From NCBI RefSeq assembly GCF_005503015.1, contig NZ_SCOL01000001.1:868001-932000 (forward strand): a DNA stretch of 64,000 nt, in the 5' to 3' direction. This document shows, one piece after another, positions 17,210 through 25,625 of the stretch. This DNA comes from Bacillus sp. E(2018). Its GTDB lineage: Bacteria > Bacillota > Bacilli > Bacillales > Fictibacillaceae. Made by a program: the position numbers and the translations under genes. Within the stretch, counting starts at the first letter, position 1; the number at the start of each line of letters is the position of its first letter. The notes beneath the pieces are model-generated. The model was not told where the DNA came from. It ran no database searches and worked only from the letters and a program-made list of their open reading frames with translations.

Positions 17210-18217
17210 ATGACGTCTCATTCTAAAATAAAAATTCCGGCAGGATTTTGGACAGGATTAAATCAAATGGGGATTGCCACCCACGATTTGGTTAGAAAAG
17301 CACGACTTCCGCTCACCATTATTAATGAACCAGATGTCACCACCGCCCAATATTTGGCGATCTGGCAAGCTTATTCCGATCTCATTGATGATAATTCAAA
17401 AGGAATTATCAAGCTTACGACCGGTTTTGAAACAGCGCATTACCCACCTAGCGTTTTAGCTACTTACCACGCTCGGGACTACCGTGACGCTCTAAAGCGA
17501 ATGACCCGGTACAAACAACTTTGTCCCCCTGAAAGTTTGCGTATCACCGAGGAAGGTGAGCACTGTACAATCGAACTGGATTGGTTGGATATTGCTCAAC
17601 CTGGTCCGCCCCTGCTGGTTGGTATTACACTAGCATTTCTTTTGGAGCTAGGGCGCAGGGGAACAGGTCAACCACTAACGGCTAGGTTCGTCGAATTTTC
17701 ACACGCTATGGGCGATGTACAGGTACTTGAAGCTTACTTTGGCTGCCGTATCCGGATTGGTGCAAATTGTAACAAGTTGACGTTACATAGAGGAGATCTG
17801 GATCGTCCTTTTGTTTCGTACAACGCGGAGTTACTGGAGATTCTGATTCCTGTACTAGACCAATCGTTGAATGAGAAGCAACGCTGTCGCTCAATCACCG
17901 AGATGGTTAAATGGATTACGAAACGGAGCTTAACAGGAGGGCGACCTGACATTCAGACTGTCGCTAGCGAATTAGGGATGAGCGATCGTACCTTACAGCG
18001 CAGACTGACTGACGAAGGGACGAACTTCAAGCATCTGTTGACACAAGTCCGACATGAGCAGGCACGAGAGTACTTGGCAGACCCCTCGATCGATATTAAA
18101 GAAGTGGCATTCCTGATTGGATATGAAGACCAGAACTCGTTCTACCGTGCCTTTCGCCTTTGGGAAGGTGATACTCCTTCAAATTGGCGTAATGAACAAT
18201 TAGTACACACTCGATAA
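17210..18217 (+). CDS. AraC family regulator with arabinose-binding-type N-domain
   Basis: A 335-residue activator. The N-terminal ~190 residues resemble the ligand-binding domain of PF12625 (GLNQMGIATHDLVRKARLPL at the start). The C-terminal ~100 residues form the two-helix AraC domain, with VASELGMSDRTLQRRL and EVAFLIGYEDQNSFYRAF. The gene is clearly richer in G+C than its neighbours and uses CGC/CTG codons they avoid, and this domain type is more usual in Proteobacteria, which suggests transfer. AGGAAGG precedes the ATG. The SDR gene follows by 62 bases and is the likely target. Confidence 0.87.
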   Translation: MTSHSKIKIPAGFWTGLNQMGIATHDLVRKARLPLTIINEPDVTTAQYLAIWQAYSDLIDDNSKGIIKLTTGFETAHYPPSVLATYHARDYRDALKRMTRYKQLCPPESLRITEEGEHCTIELDWLDIAQPGPPLLVGITLAFLLELGRRGTGQPLTARFVEFSHAMGDVQVLEAYFGCRIRIGANCNKLTLHRGDLDRPFVSYNAELLEILIPVLDQSLNEKQRCRSITEMVKWITKRSLTGGRPDIQTVASELGMSDRTLQRRLTDEGTNFKHLLTQVRHEQAREYLADPSIDIKEVAFLIGYEDQNSFYRAFRLWEGDTPSNWRNEQLVHTR

Positions 18218-18279
18218 ATAGGCTTTATCTTTAAGGATATAATTTTTCACACTAAGTAAATACAGGAGATCAATGAATT

Positions 18280-19074
18280 ATGGATATGGAATTAAACAAC
18301 AAAACAGCATTAGTTACTGGATCAACGAAAGGTATAGGTAAAGCTATTGCCATTGAACTTGCTAAAGAAGGTGTTAATGTACTAATTAATGGACGAAATT
18401 ATGAAGAGGTAGAACGAATTGTAAATGAAATTAAATCAGATTTTCCAGCTACCTCTCCTCAAAATGCTACAGCCGATCTAGTGGATATTCAACAGAGAGA
18501 AGCTTTATTTCGAAAATACCCCAATATTGATATTTTAGTTAATAATATGGGGATATATGAAATCATGCAATATGAGGACGTAGACGATGAAGTATGGGAA
18601 AAATATTTCCGCACTAATTTTCTGGTTGCAAATGGATTATCCAAATTTTATTTACCTAAGATGTTGGACAATGAATATGGCCGCATTATCTTTATTGCGA
18701 GTGAAGAAGCAATTATGCCTTCAGGACAAATGCCTCAGTATTGTACAACAAAATCAATGCTATTATCATTGTCAAAAAGCTTATCTAAATTAACAATTGG
18801 AACAGAAGTTACAGTTAATACAATCATGCCAGGACCAACGCTCTCTGAAAATGTATATCAAATCATTGAATGCATCTACCCAAATGAAGATATGAATTTT
18901 TCTGAGAAAGAGAAAGAATTTATGACTACAAACCTACCTCAATCTGAAATACAGCGTTTCATCAGACCTGCTGAAATAGGTAGATTAACTACATTTATAT
19001 GTAGTCCTTATGCAACCGCGTTTAAAGGAGCTCCTATCCGTATGGATGGGGGAATGGTACCGACTATTTTTTAA
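18280..19074 (+). CDS. SDR family oxidoreductase
   Basis: A 264-residue short-chain dehydrogenase/reductase. The cofactor loop is TGSTKGIGKAIA at residues 14-25, NNMG follows near 90, the catalytic Ser is in IFIASEE and the YxxxK pair is YCTTK near 150. The C-terminal IRMDGGMVPT block is typical. A basic residue after the loop (NGRN) suggests NADPH. Substrate unknown. AGGAGAT lies ten bases upstream. Unlike the AraC gene before it, the base composition is AT-rich, so the pair may not have arrived together. Confidence 0.9.
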   Translation: MDMELNNKTALVTGSTKGIGKAIAIELAKEGVNVLINGRNYEEVERIVNEIKSDFPATSPQNATADLVDIQQREALFRKYPNIDILVNNMGIYEIMQYEDVDDEVWEKYFRTNFLVANGLSKFYLPKMLDNEYGRIIFIASEEAIMPSGQMPQYCTTKSMLLSLSKSLSKLTIGTEVTVNTIMPGPTLSENVYQIIECIYPNEDMNFSEKEKEFMTTNLPQSEIQRFIRPAEIGRLTTFICSPYATAFKGAPIRMDGGMVPTIF

Positions 19075-19102
19075 CATTTTGCCATGAATATTATATACTA
19101 CG

Positions 19103-19143
19103 ATAGGCTGCTCGAATACTAATATAGGAGCGGCCTATTTATT
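19103..19143 (+). terminator. Rho-independent terminator
   Basis: ATAGGCTGCTC pairs with GAGCGGCCTAT (one wobble), followed by TTATTTAA. Confidence 0.7.
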
Positions 19144-19173
19144 TAATATAATTATCATCTAACAGCTAATCGT

Positions 19174-19211
19174 GTGCATTTCTTCCTGAAGGAGATCTGC
19201 ACTTTTTTATT
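19174..19211 (+). terminator. Hairpin with T-tail in the leader of an acetyltransferase gene
   Basis: GTGCATTTCTTCC pairs with GGAGATCTGCAC (small bulge) around TGAA, followed by TTTTTTATT. The left arm shares GTGCATTTCT with the hairpin at 21386. Confidence 0.6.
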
Positions 19212-19300
19212 GAACTTATTGAAGAGGGATAGCGAGTTAATGGAATAAGTAATTTCTAAGAACTTCTCTTTTAAAAATTCTTGAGGAGCTTGTGGATGAT

Positions 19301-19810
19301 ATGGAACCTATTTGTAAAAACGATGTAAAGCTACGAGATATTAAAGAAGACGATCTTCCTATCTTTTTTGAACAACAATTAGATTTTATGGCAAATTATA
19401 TGGCTGCCTTCACACCTAAAGACCCCAATGATAAGGACGCATTTCTTGCCCATTGGACAAAAATTATCACTGACGAGACCATCACAGTTAAGACAATATT
19501 ATGGAATGACAATGTCACAGGACACATCTCAAACTTTGAACAGTTCGGTGAACCCGAAGTAAGCTACTGGATTGGGAGAAAATATTGGGGTCAAGGCTTT
19601 GCAACTAAGGCTTTATCACAGTTTCTAGCTGTTATAAAGGTTCGTCCGCTATTTGCGCGTGCCGCCAAAGACAACATCGCCTCCATTCATGTCTTGGGAA
19701 AATGCGGGTTTAGAATTACATCGGAGGATAAGGGTTTTTCCCATGCAAGAGGCACGGAAGTGGAAGAATTTATTCTGAAGCTTGATCACTCTGATGTTAA
19801 TCAATGCTAA
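19301..19810 (+). CDS. GNAT family N-acetyltransferase
   Basis: A 169-residue enzyme of the RimJ/RimL-like branch. It has KLRDIKEDDLPIFFEQQ at the N-terminus, WIGRKYWGQGFATKAL as the acetyl-CoA loop near residues 92-107, and AAKDNIASIHVLGKCGFR near the C-terminus. Target unknown. The start is uncertain: GAGGAG is 12 bases before ATG 19301 but only 3 before GTG 19292. Two terminator-like hairpins lie upstream. Confidence 0.86.
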   Translation: MEPICKNDVKLRDIKEDDLPIFFEQQLDFMANYMAAFTPKDPNDKDAFLAHWTKIITDETITVKTILWNDNVTGHISNFEQFGEPEVSYWIGRKYWGQGFATKALSQFLAVIKVRPLFARAAKDNIASIHVLGKCGFRITSEDKGFSHARGTEVEEFILKLDHSDVNQC

Positions 19811-19904
19811 TTTACATGTGGAAAAAAAGGGGCTCTAATAAGTGTGGTTGTTCTACAAACAGGTGATATTTGGTGATTGGACATACTGATAAGGAATGAG
19901 ATTG

Positions 19905-20618
19905 ATGAATAATAGAGAGTATTCATGCATACCAGAACTCGTACGACGAATTGATGGTTGGGAAGATGTAAAGATAGATTTATGTAGTGAAAAATTAGTA
20001 CCTTTAAGTACAAGTAATTCTTTGATAGTAAAGCCTATGTATTATTTAAAGGGAATACCAGGTGCCATAAATGAATGCTATGCACGTCAGTCTATTGCTT
20101 CTATGTTAGAGGAAGCATCATTAAGTCTTCCTGTTGGTTATAAATTTATTATTTGGGATACTTGGAGACCAGTAGAAGTACAACAGTCATTATTTAATAA
20201 TTTTAGAAAAGCGTTATCTGTAAAACATCCACATATGAACGAAGAAGAATTAATAACTTTAACTCGGAAGTATGTTGCATTACCTTCCAATCATGTATTA
20301 AAACCTTCTCCTCATATAACAGGAGGCTCAGTAGATTTATCTTTAGTAGATGATCAAGGAAAACTGCTCAATATGGGAACCGATTTCGATGAATTATCCA
20401 GTAAAGCCTCAACGAGATATTATGAAATCAAGAGAAAAGATAATACATTGGACAGTCATGAGGTAGAGTTTTTACATAATAGAAGGTTGTTGTATCATTC
20501 ACTTACCTCAGTAGGTTTTACTAACTACCACGAAGAATGGTGGCATTATGATTTTGGTAATCAACTTTGGGGAAAAGTTTCGAATAAAAAAGCTATTTAT
20601 TCTGCCATATACATTTAA
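19905..20618 (+). CDS. VanX-like D-alanyl-D-alanine dipeptidase (M15 family)
   Basis: A 237-residue zinc dipeptidase that should cleave D-Ala-D-Ala. Visible motifs are IIWDTWRPVEVQ with the substrate-binding Arg, SPHITGGSVDLSL with zinc ligands His and Asp in the SxHxxGxxxD pattern, and EEWWHYDFG with the catalytic Glu and third ligand His. No signal peptide, so it acts in the cytoplasm, as in DdpX/VanX, recycling dipeptide or antagonising its use. No vanH/vanA partner is nearby, so glycopeptide resistance is not implied. AAGGA sits 9 bases before ATG 19905; ATG 19896 overlaps it. Confidence 0.9.
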   Translation: MNNREYSCIPELVRRIDGWEDVKIDLCSEKLVPLSTSNSLIVKPMYYLKGIPGAINECYARQSIASMLEEASLSLPVGYKFIIWDTWRPVEVQQSLFNNFRKALSVKHPHMNEEELITLTRKYVALPSNHVLKPSPHITGGSVDLSLVDDQGKLLNMGTDFDELSSKASTRYYEIKRKDNTLDSHEVEFLHNRRLLYHSLTSVGFTNYHEEWWHYDFGNQLWGKVSNKKAIYSAIYI

Positions 20619-20772
20619 TGAAGGAGCAGTATTTCAATTAAAAGCAATTCAAAACAACTTATATCATCCCTCTACTATAATTATACATTCAAAAATAGAT
20701 AAATAATAGACTACTCTTTCTATCATTTCCATCATATACTTTGAGGGTCAAATAAAAAAAGTAGGTGTCTGG

Positions 20773-21189
20773 ATGAATGATAAAAAAGAAATCTTAGATA
20801 GAGGTCCGTTCTTTCATGGTACAAAAGCAGAACTGAAAATAGGAGACTTGTTAGAACCGCTATACCTATCCAACTTCCAAGACAAAAAATCTAACTATAT
20901 CTATTTCACGGCAACATTAGATGCTGCCAAATGGGGTGCTGAATTAGCACGATCTCAATCAAAAGAGAGGATCTATATCATTGAACCACTAGGTGAATTT
21001 GAAAACGATCCAAACTTAACGGATAAAAAATTCCCAGGAAACCCGACACGTTCCTACAGATCTAAATTCCCTCTAAAAATTATTGCTGAATTAAAATCTT
21101 GGGAGAGGCATTCAGACCAAGAAATTAATCAGATGCTTACACATTTAAAAACCTTAACCGAGCAAGGAAAAAACGTAATATACGATTAA
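20773..21189 (+). CDS. arr: Rifampin ADP-ribosyltransferase (Arr family)
   Basis: A 138-residue enzyme that transfers ADP-ribose from NAD+ to rifamycins and inactivates them. The Arr signature is clear: GPFFHGTKAELKIGDLL at residues 11-27, YIYFTATLDAAKWGAELA near 56-73, and EPLGEFENDPNLTDKKFPGN near 85-104. Length equals that of known Arr proteins. It is chromosomal, with no integron or insertion sequence around it, and is probably intrinsic. The ribosome site is weak (TAGGTG). A palindromic hairpin follows. Confidence 0.92.
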   Translation: MNDKKEILDRGPFFHGTKAELKIGDLLEPLYLSNFQDKKSNYIYFTATLDAAKWGAELARSQSKERIYIIEPLGEFENDPNLTDKKFPGNPTRSYRSKFPLKIIAELKSWERHSDQEINQMLTHLKTLTEQGKNVIYD

Positions 21190-21234
21190 TTTCTCTTCAA
21201 ATGAAACTAGCTATTCGTATGACACAATAGATTT

Positions 21235-21272
21235 AAAAAAGGTTAACCTTTAATTTAGGTTAACCATTTTCA
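21235..21272 (+). terminator. Hairpin after arr
   Basis: GGTTAACCT pairs perfectly with AGGTTAACC around TTAATTT, flanked by A-runs and then ATTTTC. Usable in both directions. Confidence 0.6.
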
Positions 21273-21385
21273 TTAGACGAATTTAGATTGTCTTTTAACA
21301 ATAGACATTAGTTCTCCTTATTCAATAATCGGATCGCAGACATAGAGTTAGTTAAGCAATTTTAATTACATTATATGCTGCAGGC

Positions 21386-21425
21386 GAGTGCATTTCTATA
21401 GGAAAAGGAATGTGCTCTTTTTTAT
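21386..21425 (+). terminator. Hairpin with T-tail 48 bases before an acetyltransferase gene
   Basis: GAGTGCATTTC pairs with GGAATGTGCTC (wobble pairs) around TATAGGAAAA, followed by TTTTTTAT. Confidence 0.65.
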
Positions 21426-21472
21426 GGAAATGTATAAAAGCTTGGAATTTAACCGTTATAAAGGAGAACTTC

Positions 21473-22303
21473 ATGTTAACAAAACTACAACTTCTAGATA
21501 TAAAAAAATTACAAAAAGAGTGTGAGATTCATGATAGGGTTCAGCTTAAGCTTAACTGGGTCATGCTAGAGAATCGTGAATCGAATCAATTAGACTTTCT
21601 TCACTATGAAAAAGAAGAACTCGTCGCGTTTCTAGGTCTGTATCCTTTTGGTTCTACAGTTGAAGTCTGTGGCATGGTGAAACCAAGTGAACGACGAAAA
21701 GGACATTTTGACCATTTGTTTCAAGAAGGAATGAGAGTAGTAAAACAACGCCCATACAAAAAAATCTTGTTAAACTCACCAGCTGAATCAAGTGCAGCAA
21801 AAGGGTTTTTGACTAAAATACAAGCCGACTATTCATTTTCAGAACATCAGATGGTGTGGCAAGAAAATTCCTTAAAACCAGTAGAAGGAATTACACTAAG
21901 ACAATTGAAACCAGATGATTTAGACATGTCCATTCGTATATCAAGTGAAGCGTTCGGAATGACACTAAAAGATTCTACAGCAATGGAACGTTCATTTAAC
22001 AAAGAAAAAAATACAGATAGGTTCATGATCGTTGTCAACGAGCAAACAGTAGGGAAAATTCGTATTTCACGTAAGGATAGGGAAGCATGGATCTATGGAT
22101 TTGCCGTGTTAACAGAGCATCAAGGTCAAGGAATCGGTAGGAAAGTGTTACGTCAGGTGATAAACGAGCAAAGTTCAGCAGGTAATTCAATACATTTAGA
22201 GGTTGATACCAAAAATGATCAAGCTCTTGAACTATATAAAGCTGTAGGGTTTAAGGTGGTTCATTCACAGGATTATTATTCGTATTTAAATAGAAACCAA
22301 TAA
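21473..22303 (+). CDS. Tandem GNAT acetyltransferase
   Basis: A 276-residue protein with two GNAT-like halves. The N-half has VEVCGMVKPSERRKGHFDHL and lacks a clear second acetyl-CoA loop. The C-half (from about residue 140) has TLRQLKPDDLDMSIRISSEA, the loop AVLTEHQGQGIGRKVLRQV and the ending NDQALELYKAVGFK, so it is probably the catalytic one. The start is ATG 21473 with AAGGAG seven bases before it; the earlier in-frame ATG lies inside a terminator hairpin. Substrate unknown. Confidence 0.88.
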   Translation: MLTKLQLLDIKKLQKECEIHDRVQLKLNWVMLENRESNQLDFLHYEKEELVAFLGLYPFGSTVEVCGMVKPSERRKGHFDHLFQEGMRVVKQRPYKKILLNSPAESSAAKGFLTKIQADYSFSEHQMVWQENSLKPVEGITLRQLKPDDLDMSIRISSEAFGMTLKDSTAMERSFNKEKNTDRFMIVVNEQTVGKIRISRKDREAWIYGFAVLTEHQGQGIGRKVLRQVINEQSSAGNSIHLEVDTKNDQALELYKAVGFKVVHSQDYYSYLNRNQ

Positions 22304-22370
22304 TGAAACATGTTCTGGCTTATTGGTTCTATAAATTTTCGGAATTTCATCACTTTTAAAAGAGGTAAAC

Positions 22371-23081
22371 ATGAAAAAACATAATTTGTTGTTATTTGAT
22401 TTAGACGACACTTTGTTAAAAAACTCTTCATGGTTTGATGATGGATTCACTCATTCCTTGGCGAAACATCCAGTTACAAATAAGTTAAATGCTGCGACGT
22501 TCTTAGAATTATTTAAGCAACCACCTAGATATTTGATTGAAAAGTTGATTTCTAGTGAGTACAGTCCATCAACATTTAAGCGAGCAAGATGGGAGTATGT
22601 ACTGAAGCAATTTAATTTATCTATAGATATTGATGCACTAGATGAATTGGACAACCTCTTTTACGAAACGAGTATGAATTATATAAAAATTGACGATTCC
22701 ATAACCAGTTTAGTGATAGATTTGAGTAGAAATTTCGAGCTAGGTATTGTAACGAATGGTCTATATGATCCAAAACAAAAGTTGATCAATATGGGATTAG
22801 GAGAAATTTTTAGTGACAACAAAGTTTTTCACGCAGAGCAATTAGGTTATCGAAAACCTGACCCTCGAATCTATTACAAAGCCCTAGAATATTTTGATAG
22901 AGAACCAAGTGAAACTATATTTATTGGGGATTCATGGACACATGACGTAATCGCTCCGATTGAAGTCGGTATGGAAGCCATATGGGTAAATCTTAAAAAT
23001 GACCTGCCGCCAACATCACATAAACCATTTGCGATTGTTTCGGATATCACCGAGATTCGCGATGTTCTTTTAAGCAAATAA
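22371..23081 (+). CDS. HAD family hydrolase (YjjG-like phosphatase)
   Basis: A 236-residue phosphatase of the haloacid dehalogenase superfamily. Motif I is LFDLDDTLL at 9-17 with the Asp nucleophile, motif II is VTNG near 125, motif III Lys is in GYRKPDPRIY near 163, and motif IV is IGDSWTHDV near 188. The helical cap and the sequence order fit the nucleotidase branch of YjjG type. AGAGGT precedes the ATG. A second HAD of related design is at 60733. Confidence 0.88.
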   Translation: MKKHNLLLFDLDDTLLKNSSWFDDGFTHSLAKHPVTNKLNAATFLELFKQPPRYLIEKLISSEYSPSTFKRARWEYVLKQFNLSIDIDALDELDNLFYETSMNYIKIDDSITSLVIDLSRNFELGIVTNGLYDPKQKLINMGLGEIFSDNKVFHAEQLGYRKPDPRIYYKALEYFDREPSETIFIGDSWTHDVIAPIEVGMEAIWVNLKNDLPPTSHKPFAIVSDITEIRDVLLSK

Positions 23082-23249
23082 GGTTAGACCGGGTGAGAAG
23101 ATAATGGTCAACAAACGAGTGTACTTAGATTCCTTTTGAAAAAGTAAAGGTCTTAAAGAAAAAATATTAACATTTAGTCGATTATCCAAATTCTTGATCG
23201 TTGTAATAGTGAATGCAAAAATTTAATAATTGAATGAGGAGAGATGATG

Positions 23250-23627
23250 ATGATATTTTTATGTATGGGCTATTACAACCCTGAAAAGATGGATGCACGT
23301 CCAAGTGCAGAGATTGAAGCCATTATGAGTGAATGTCAGCCACACATTGAGAAATTTTATGATAGTGGTGAGGTTATGCTTGATGCCGGCCTTGATACAG
23401 AAATCAAAAGCTTACGTCGAGTGGACGGTAGGATAAACGTAACAGATGGGCCATTTACTGAAACTAAAGAATTAATAGGAAGCATTTTCATTTTTGAAGC
23501 AGAAAACATGGATGAGGCTATTGAACTGGCTTCACTACATCCAACCACACAAGTTAGCAGAGGTGAAGAGTTTGGTTGGCGAATAGAAATTCGTCCTGTG
23601 CATTACTTAAAGAACGAATTTAAGTAA
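23250..23627 (+). CDS. YciI-related (DGPF domain) protein, copy 2
   Basis: A 125-residue paralogue of the protein at 5033-5407. Most residues are identical, including DGPFTETKELIGS and AENMDEAI, and the start region ATGATATTTTTATGTATGGG is conserved at the DNA level. GAGGAG lies 8 bases before ATG 23250; two more ATGs lie just upstream. Role unknown; DGPF proteins are known partners of some ECF sigma factors. A recent duplication or repeated transfer is likely. Confidence 0.85.
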   Translation: MIFLCMGYYNPEKMDARPSAEIEAIMSECQPHIEKFYDSGEVMLDAGLDTEIKSLRRVDGRINVTDGPFTETKELIGSIFIFEAENMDEAIELASLHPTTQVSRGEEFGWRIEIRPVHYLKNEFK

Positions 23628-23791
23628 GATCATTCTTCACGTTAATTGAACTGATTTAGATAGAGAAGGAATGTTTGATTTTCAAGATCGCGAAACGTTC
23701 AACAAATATTAGTAAGGTTTATTTCAGCAAACTAAGGTATAGTATATAGGTTGAATAGATTTTCTGTTAAGAAAAAAAGTAGGTGAACATA

Positions 23792-23941
23792 GTGGGAAAA
23801 TATCAATTAGATAACAAAGGTCAGGTAGCTGTGACAAAGTTTCATGAAAAACAGACACCTGCCAGATTTGATAAAAAGAAGCATCTTGAAAAGCTACGCG
23901 AAGAGTTTTTGAAAAAGAAGCAAAATCAATCAGATAAATAA
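23792..23941 (+). CDS. Small lysine-rich protein (49 residues)
   Basis: A GTG with AGGTGA five bases upstream opens a 49-codon frame beginning MGKYQLDNKGQVAVTKFH and ending in a charged helix (KHLEKLREEFLKKK). It has no signal or membrane segment. I do not recognise a named family, though short basic proteins like this are common in bacilli. A strong terminator follows 12 bases after the stop, which supports a real transcript. Confidence 0.65.
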   Translation: MGKYQLDNKGQVAVTKFHEKQTPARFDKKKHLEKLREEFLKKKQNQSDK

Positions 23942-23952
23942 CAGGAATGAAA

Positions 23953-23986
23953 ACATAGGAAGATTAAGTTCTCCCTATGTTTTTTC
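23953..23986 (+). terminator. Strong Rho-independent terminator
   Basis: ACATAGGAAGA pairs with TCTCCCTATGT (one mismatch), followed by TTTTTCTT. It separates two convergent genes. Confidence 0.8.
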
Positions 23987-24044
23987 TTATCCGATTTTCG
24001 GCGGCTGTAGACCTCTGCTTGCTTTATGACTACTAGACCTTCAT

Positions 24045-25298
24045 TTAATTGGTAGCGGAAGTTTGTAATTGTTGTTTCTCAGAATAATATTCTTTCTTAG
24101 TCGGCTGACTCGTAAAGATAAATAGTATCACTGTTACTGCGAACATAATTAAAGTTCCTAATATGACGACAAACCGAATAGCTATTAATTCAGCTAATAT
24201 TCCAAATACCACTGTCCCCATAATGATGAAGAAGGCTTCGATAAAACCATATACACTTCCAACACGTCCCATTACCTCCACTGGAACATTATTTTGATAA
24301 AATGTATAAAATCCTGTATTAATGAAAGCCATTGAAAATGATAGAATGAAAAAACCGATGGCTGCTATCAAAAAAGAACCTGAAAAAGCATACAGTAGAT
24401 AACCACTTGATACCATCAAGGATCCAATACCAATCAGCCAAGAGGTAGCGATTTTTTCAACAACTATCAAGTTTACTAACGCACCAACAACTATTCCAAC
24501 GCCAGCTATACTAACTAATAATCCATAATCACCCTCAGATAGAGAAAGAACTTCTGTAGCAAATGCTGCTTCCAATGAATCTACAGCAGTTGCCAAAACC
24601 ATCACTAAACTGAAAAGTAAGTATATGCCCATAATGTAAACATGTTTGTGACTAAAATTAACTACTAGTTTCCAATCGTTTCTTAATATCTTCAAGTTGA
24701 TTTTTTCATCTTGTTTTTCGATAAACTCGTTTTTTTCAATATTGGGCATGAACAAAGTGATTAGTGCTGATAAAAAGAGAGCGATTGCATTAATGAATAT
24801 CGCAACATTAGTAGTACCAATCATAAACAGGATTCCTGCAATAGCTGGGCCAATAACAAAGGCCCCTGAATCAATCAGGCTTCGTAGAGAATTGAATTGT
24901 TTTCTTTGTTCAGCAGGAATTAACTTCGTCATGTAAGTCATTGAAGTAGGTCCATACATGGAGCTTGCTATACTTATAATAAAGACCATGCTATAAATGG
25001 CCCAGAGAGAAGATAGCAAGGGCAGTAAGGAAATAAACACTGCTTGGAAAATAGTAAGTACAACCATTAGATGCTTTTTATTCATCCGATCAATTAAACT
25101 ACCCGACCAAATGTTTGTAAATAATGTTGATAACGCTCTAAGGATATAGAGACCTGAAACAGCAAAGACACCCATCTTATCAAGCACGATTAAATTTAGT
25201 GCGATAAAATAGACCCATTCCCCTATACTTGTAATTCCAATACTGGACAATAGAATGGCAGGGTATTTCCACGATTTATTAGTATGATTTACACGCAT
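24045..25298 (-). CDS. MFS transporter (MefA-type efflux family)
   Basis: A 417-residue inner-membrane protein with about 12 hydrophobic helices. The loop between helices 2 and 3 carries GSLIDRMNKKHLM, the MFS motif A, and KLIPAEQRKQFNSLRSL follows helix 4 as in the MefA/MFS_3 efflux branch. It likely exports a small molecule by proton antiport. AAAGGAGTG precedes the ATG. A complete T-box leader ends 36 bases upstream, so expression should rise when one tRNA is uncharged, which points to an amino-acid-related substrate or a translation-stress role. Confidence 0.88.
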   Translation of the reverse strand: MRVNHTNKSWKYPAILLSSIGITSIGEWVYFIALNLIVLDKMGVFAVSGLYILRALSTLFTNIWSGSLIDRMNKKHLMVVLTIFQAVFISLLPLLSSLWAIYSMVFIISIASSMYGPTSMTYMTKLIPAEQRKQFNSLRSLIDSGAFVIGPAIAGILFMIGTTNVAIFINAIALFLSALITLFMPNIEKNEFIEKQDEKINLKILRNDWKLVVNFSHKHVYIMGIYLLFSLVMVLATAVDSLEAAFATEVLSLSEGDYGLLVSIAGVGIVVGALVNLIVVEKIATSWLIGIGSLMVSSGYLLYAFSGSFLIAAIGFFILSFSMAFINTGFYTFYQNNVPVEVMGRVGSVYGFIEAFFIIMGTVVFGILAELIAIRFVVILGTLIMFAVTVILFIFTSQPTKKEYYSEKQQLQTSATN

Positions 25299-25335
25299 TT
25301 TTTTTCACTCCTTTATGACTATAAACTTGAACAAT

Positions 25336-25625
25336 AAAAAAAACTCACCCCCAAGACCTTTGTCTTGAGGACGAGTTATTGCGCGTCGTGGTACCACCTC
25401 AGTTTAATAATATGTCTCCATATTATCCTTATTAGGTACGGTATGATGATCATACATATACCCTAGCTCTATAACAGGAGCTCCTGTCACACTATCACCT
25501 ACAAGGATCCAATGCGCTGCTCAGAGGCTTGTTTCCAACCATTAATTCTTACTCCTTTTCAGCAACTGGAGCTCTCTTTGAAGAATTGCCGGTTATACTC
25601 TTCTCTTCATAGCATTTGTTTGATT
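25336..25625 (-). promoter_or_regulatory. T-box riboswitch leader of the MFS gene
   Basis: On the minus strand the conserved T-box AGGTGGTACCACG lies at 25399-25387. It is followed by the terminator arms CTCGTCCTCAAGAC and GTCTTGGGGGTGAG (25375-25344) and a run of eight T. GAGG before the T-box can pair with CCTC for the antiterminator. Upstream are the stem I landmarks: AGAGTA (loop-E strand), AAGAGAGC and GTTGCTG (distal T-loops), then TTGGAAACAAGCC and CTGAGC. Aligned to glyQS, the specifier triplet is CAA (25531-25529, Gln), but ACA (Thr) or AAC (Asn) one base either way cannot be excluded. TGGT in the T-box implies a tRNA with discriminator A. Confidence 0.93.

Noticed and set aside
19905..20618. 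Part of a glycopeptide-resistance (van) cluster
   Set aside because: No vanH, vanA-type ligase or vanRS genes are adjacent; a stand-alone dipeptidase fits better.
21410..21472. Upstream extension of the tandem GNAT
   Set aside because: The first codons lie in a terminator hairpin and its T-run; ATG 21473 has AAGGAG.
25381..25620. Structured region that might be a tRNA or an ordinary attenuator
   Set aside because: Its conserved AGGTGGTACCACG and stem I motifs identify it as a T-box; it has no tRNA cloverleaf.
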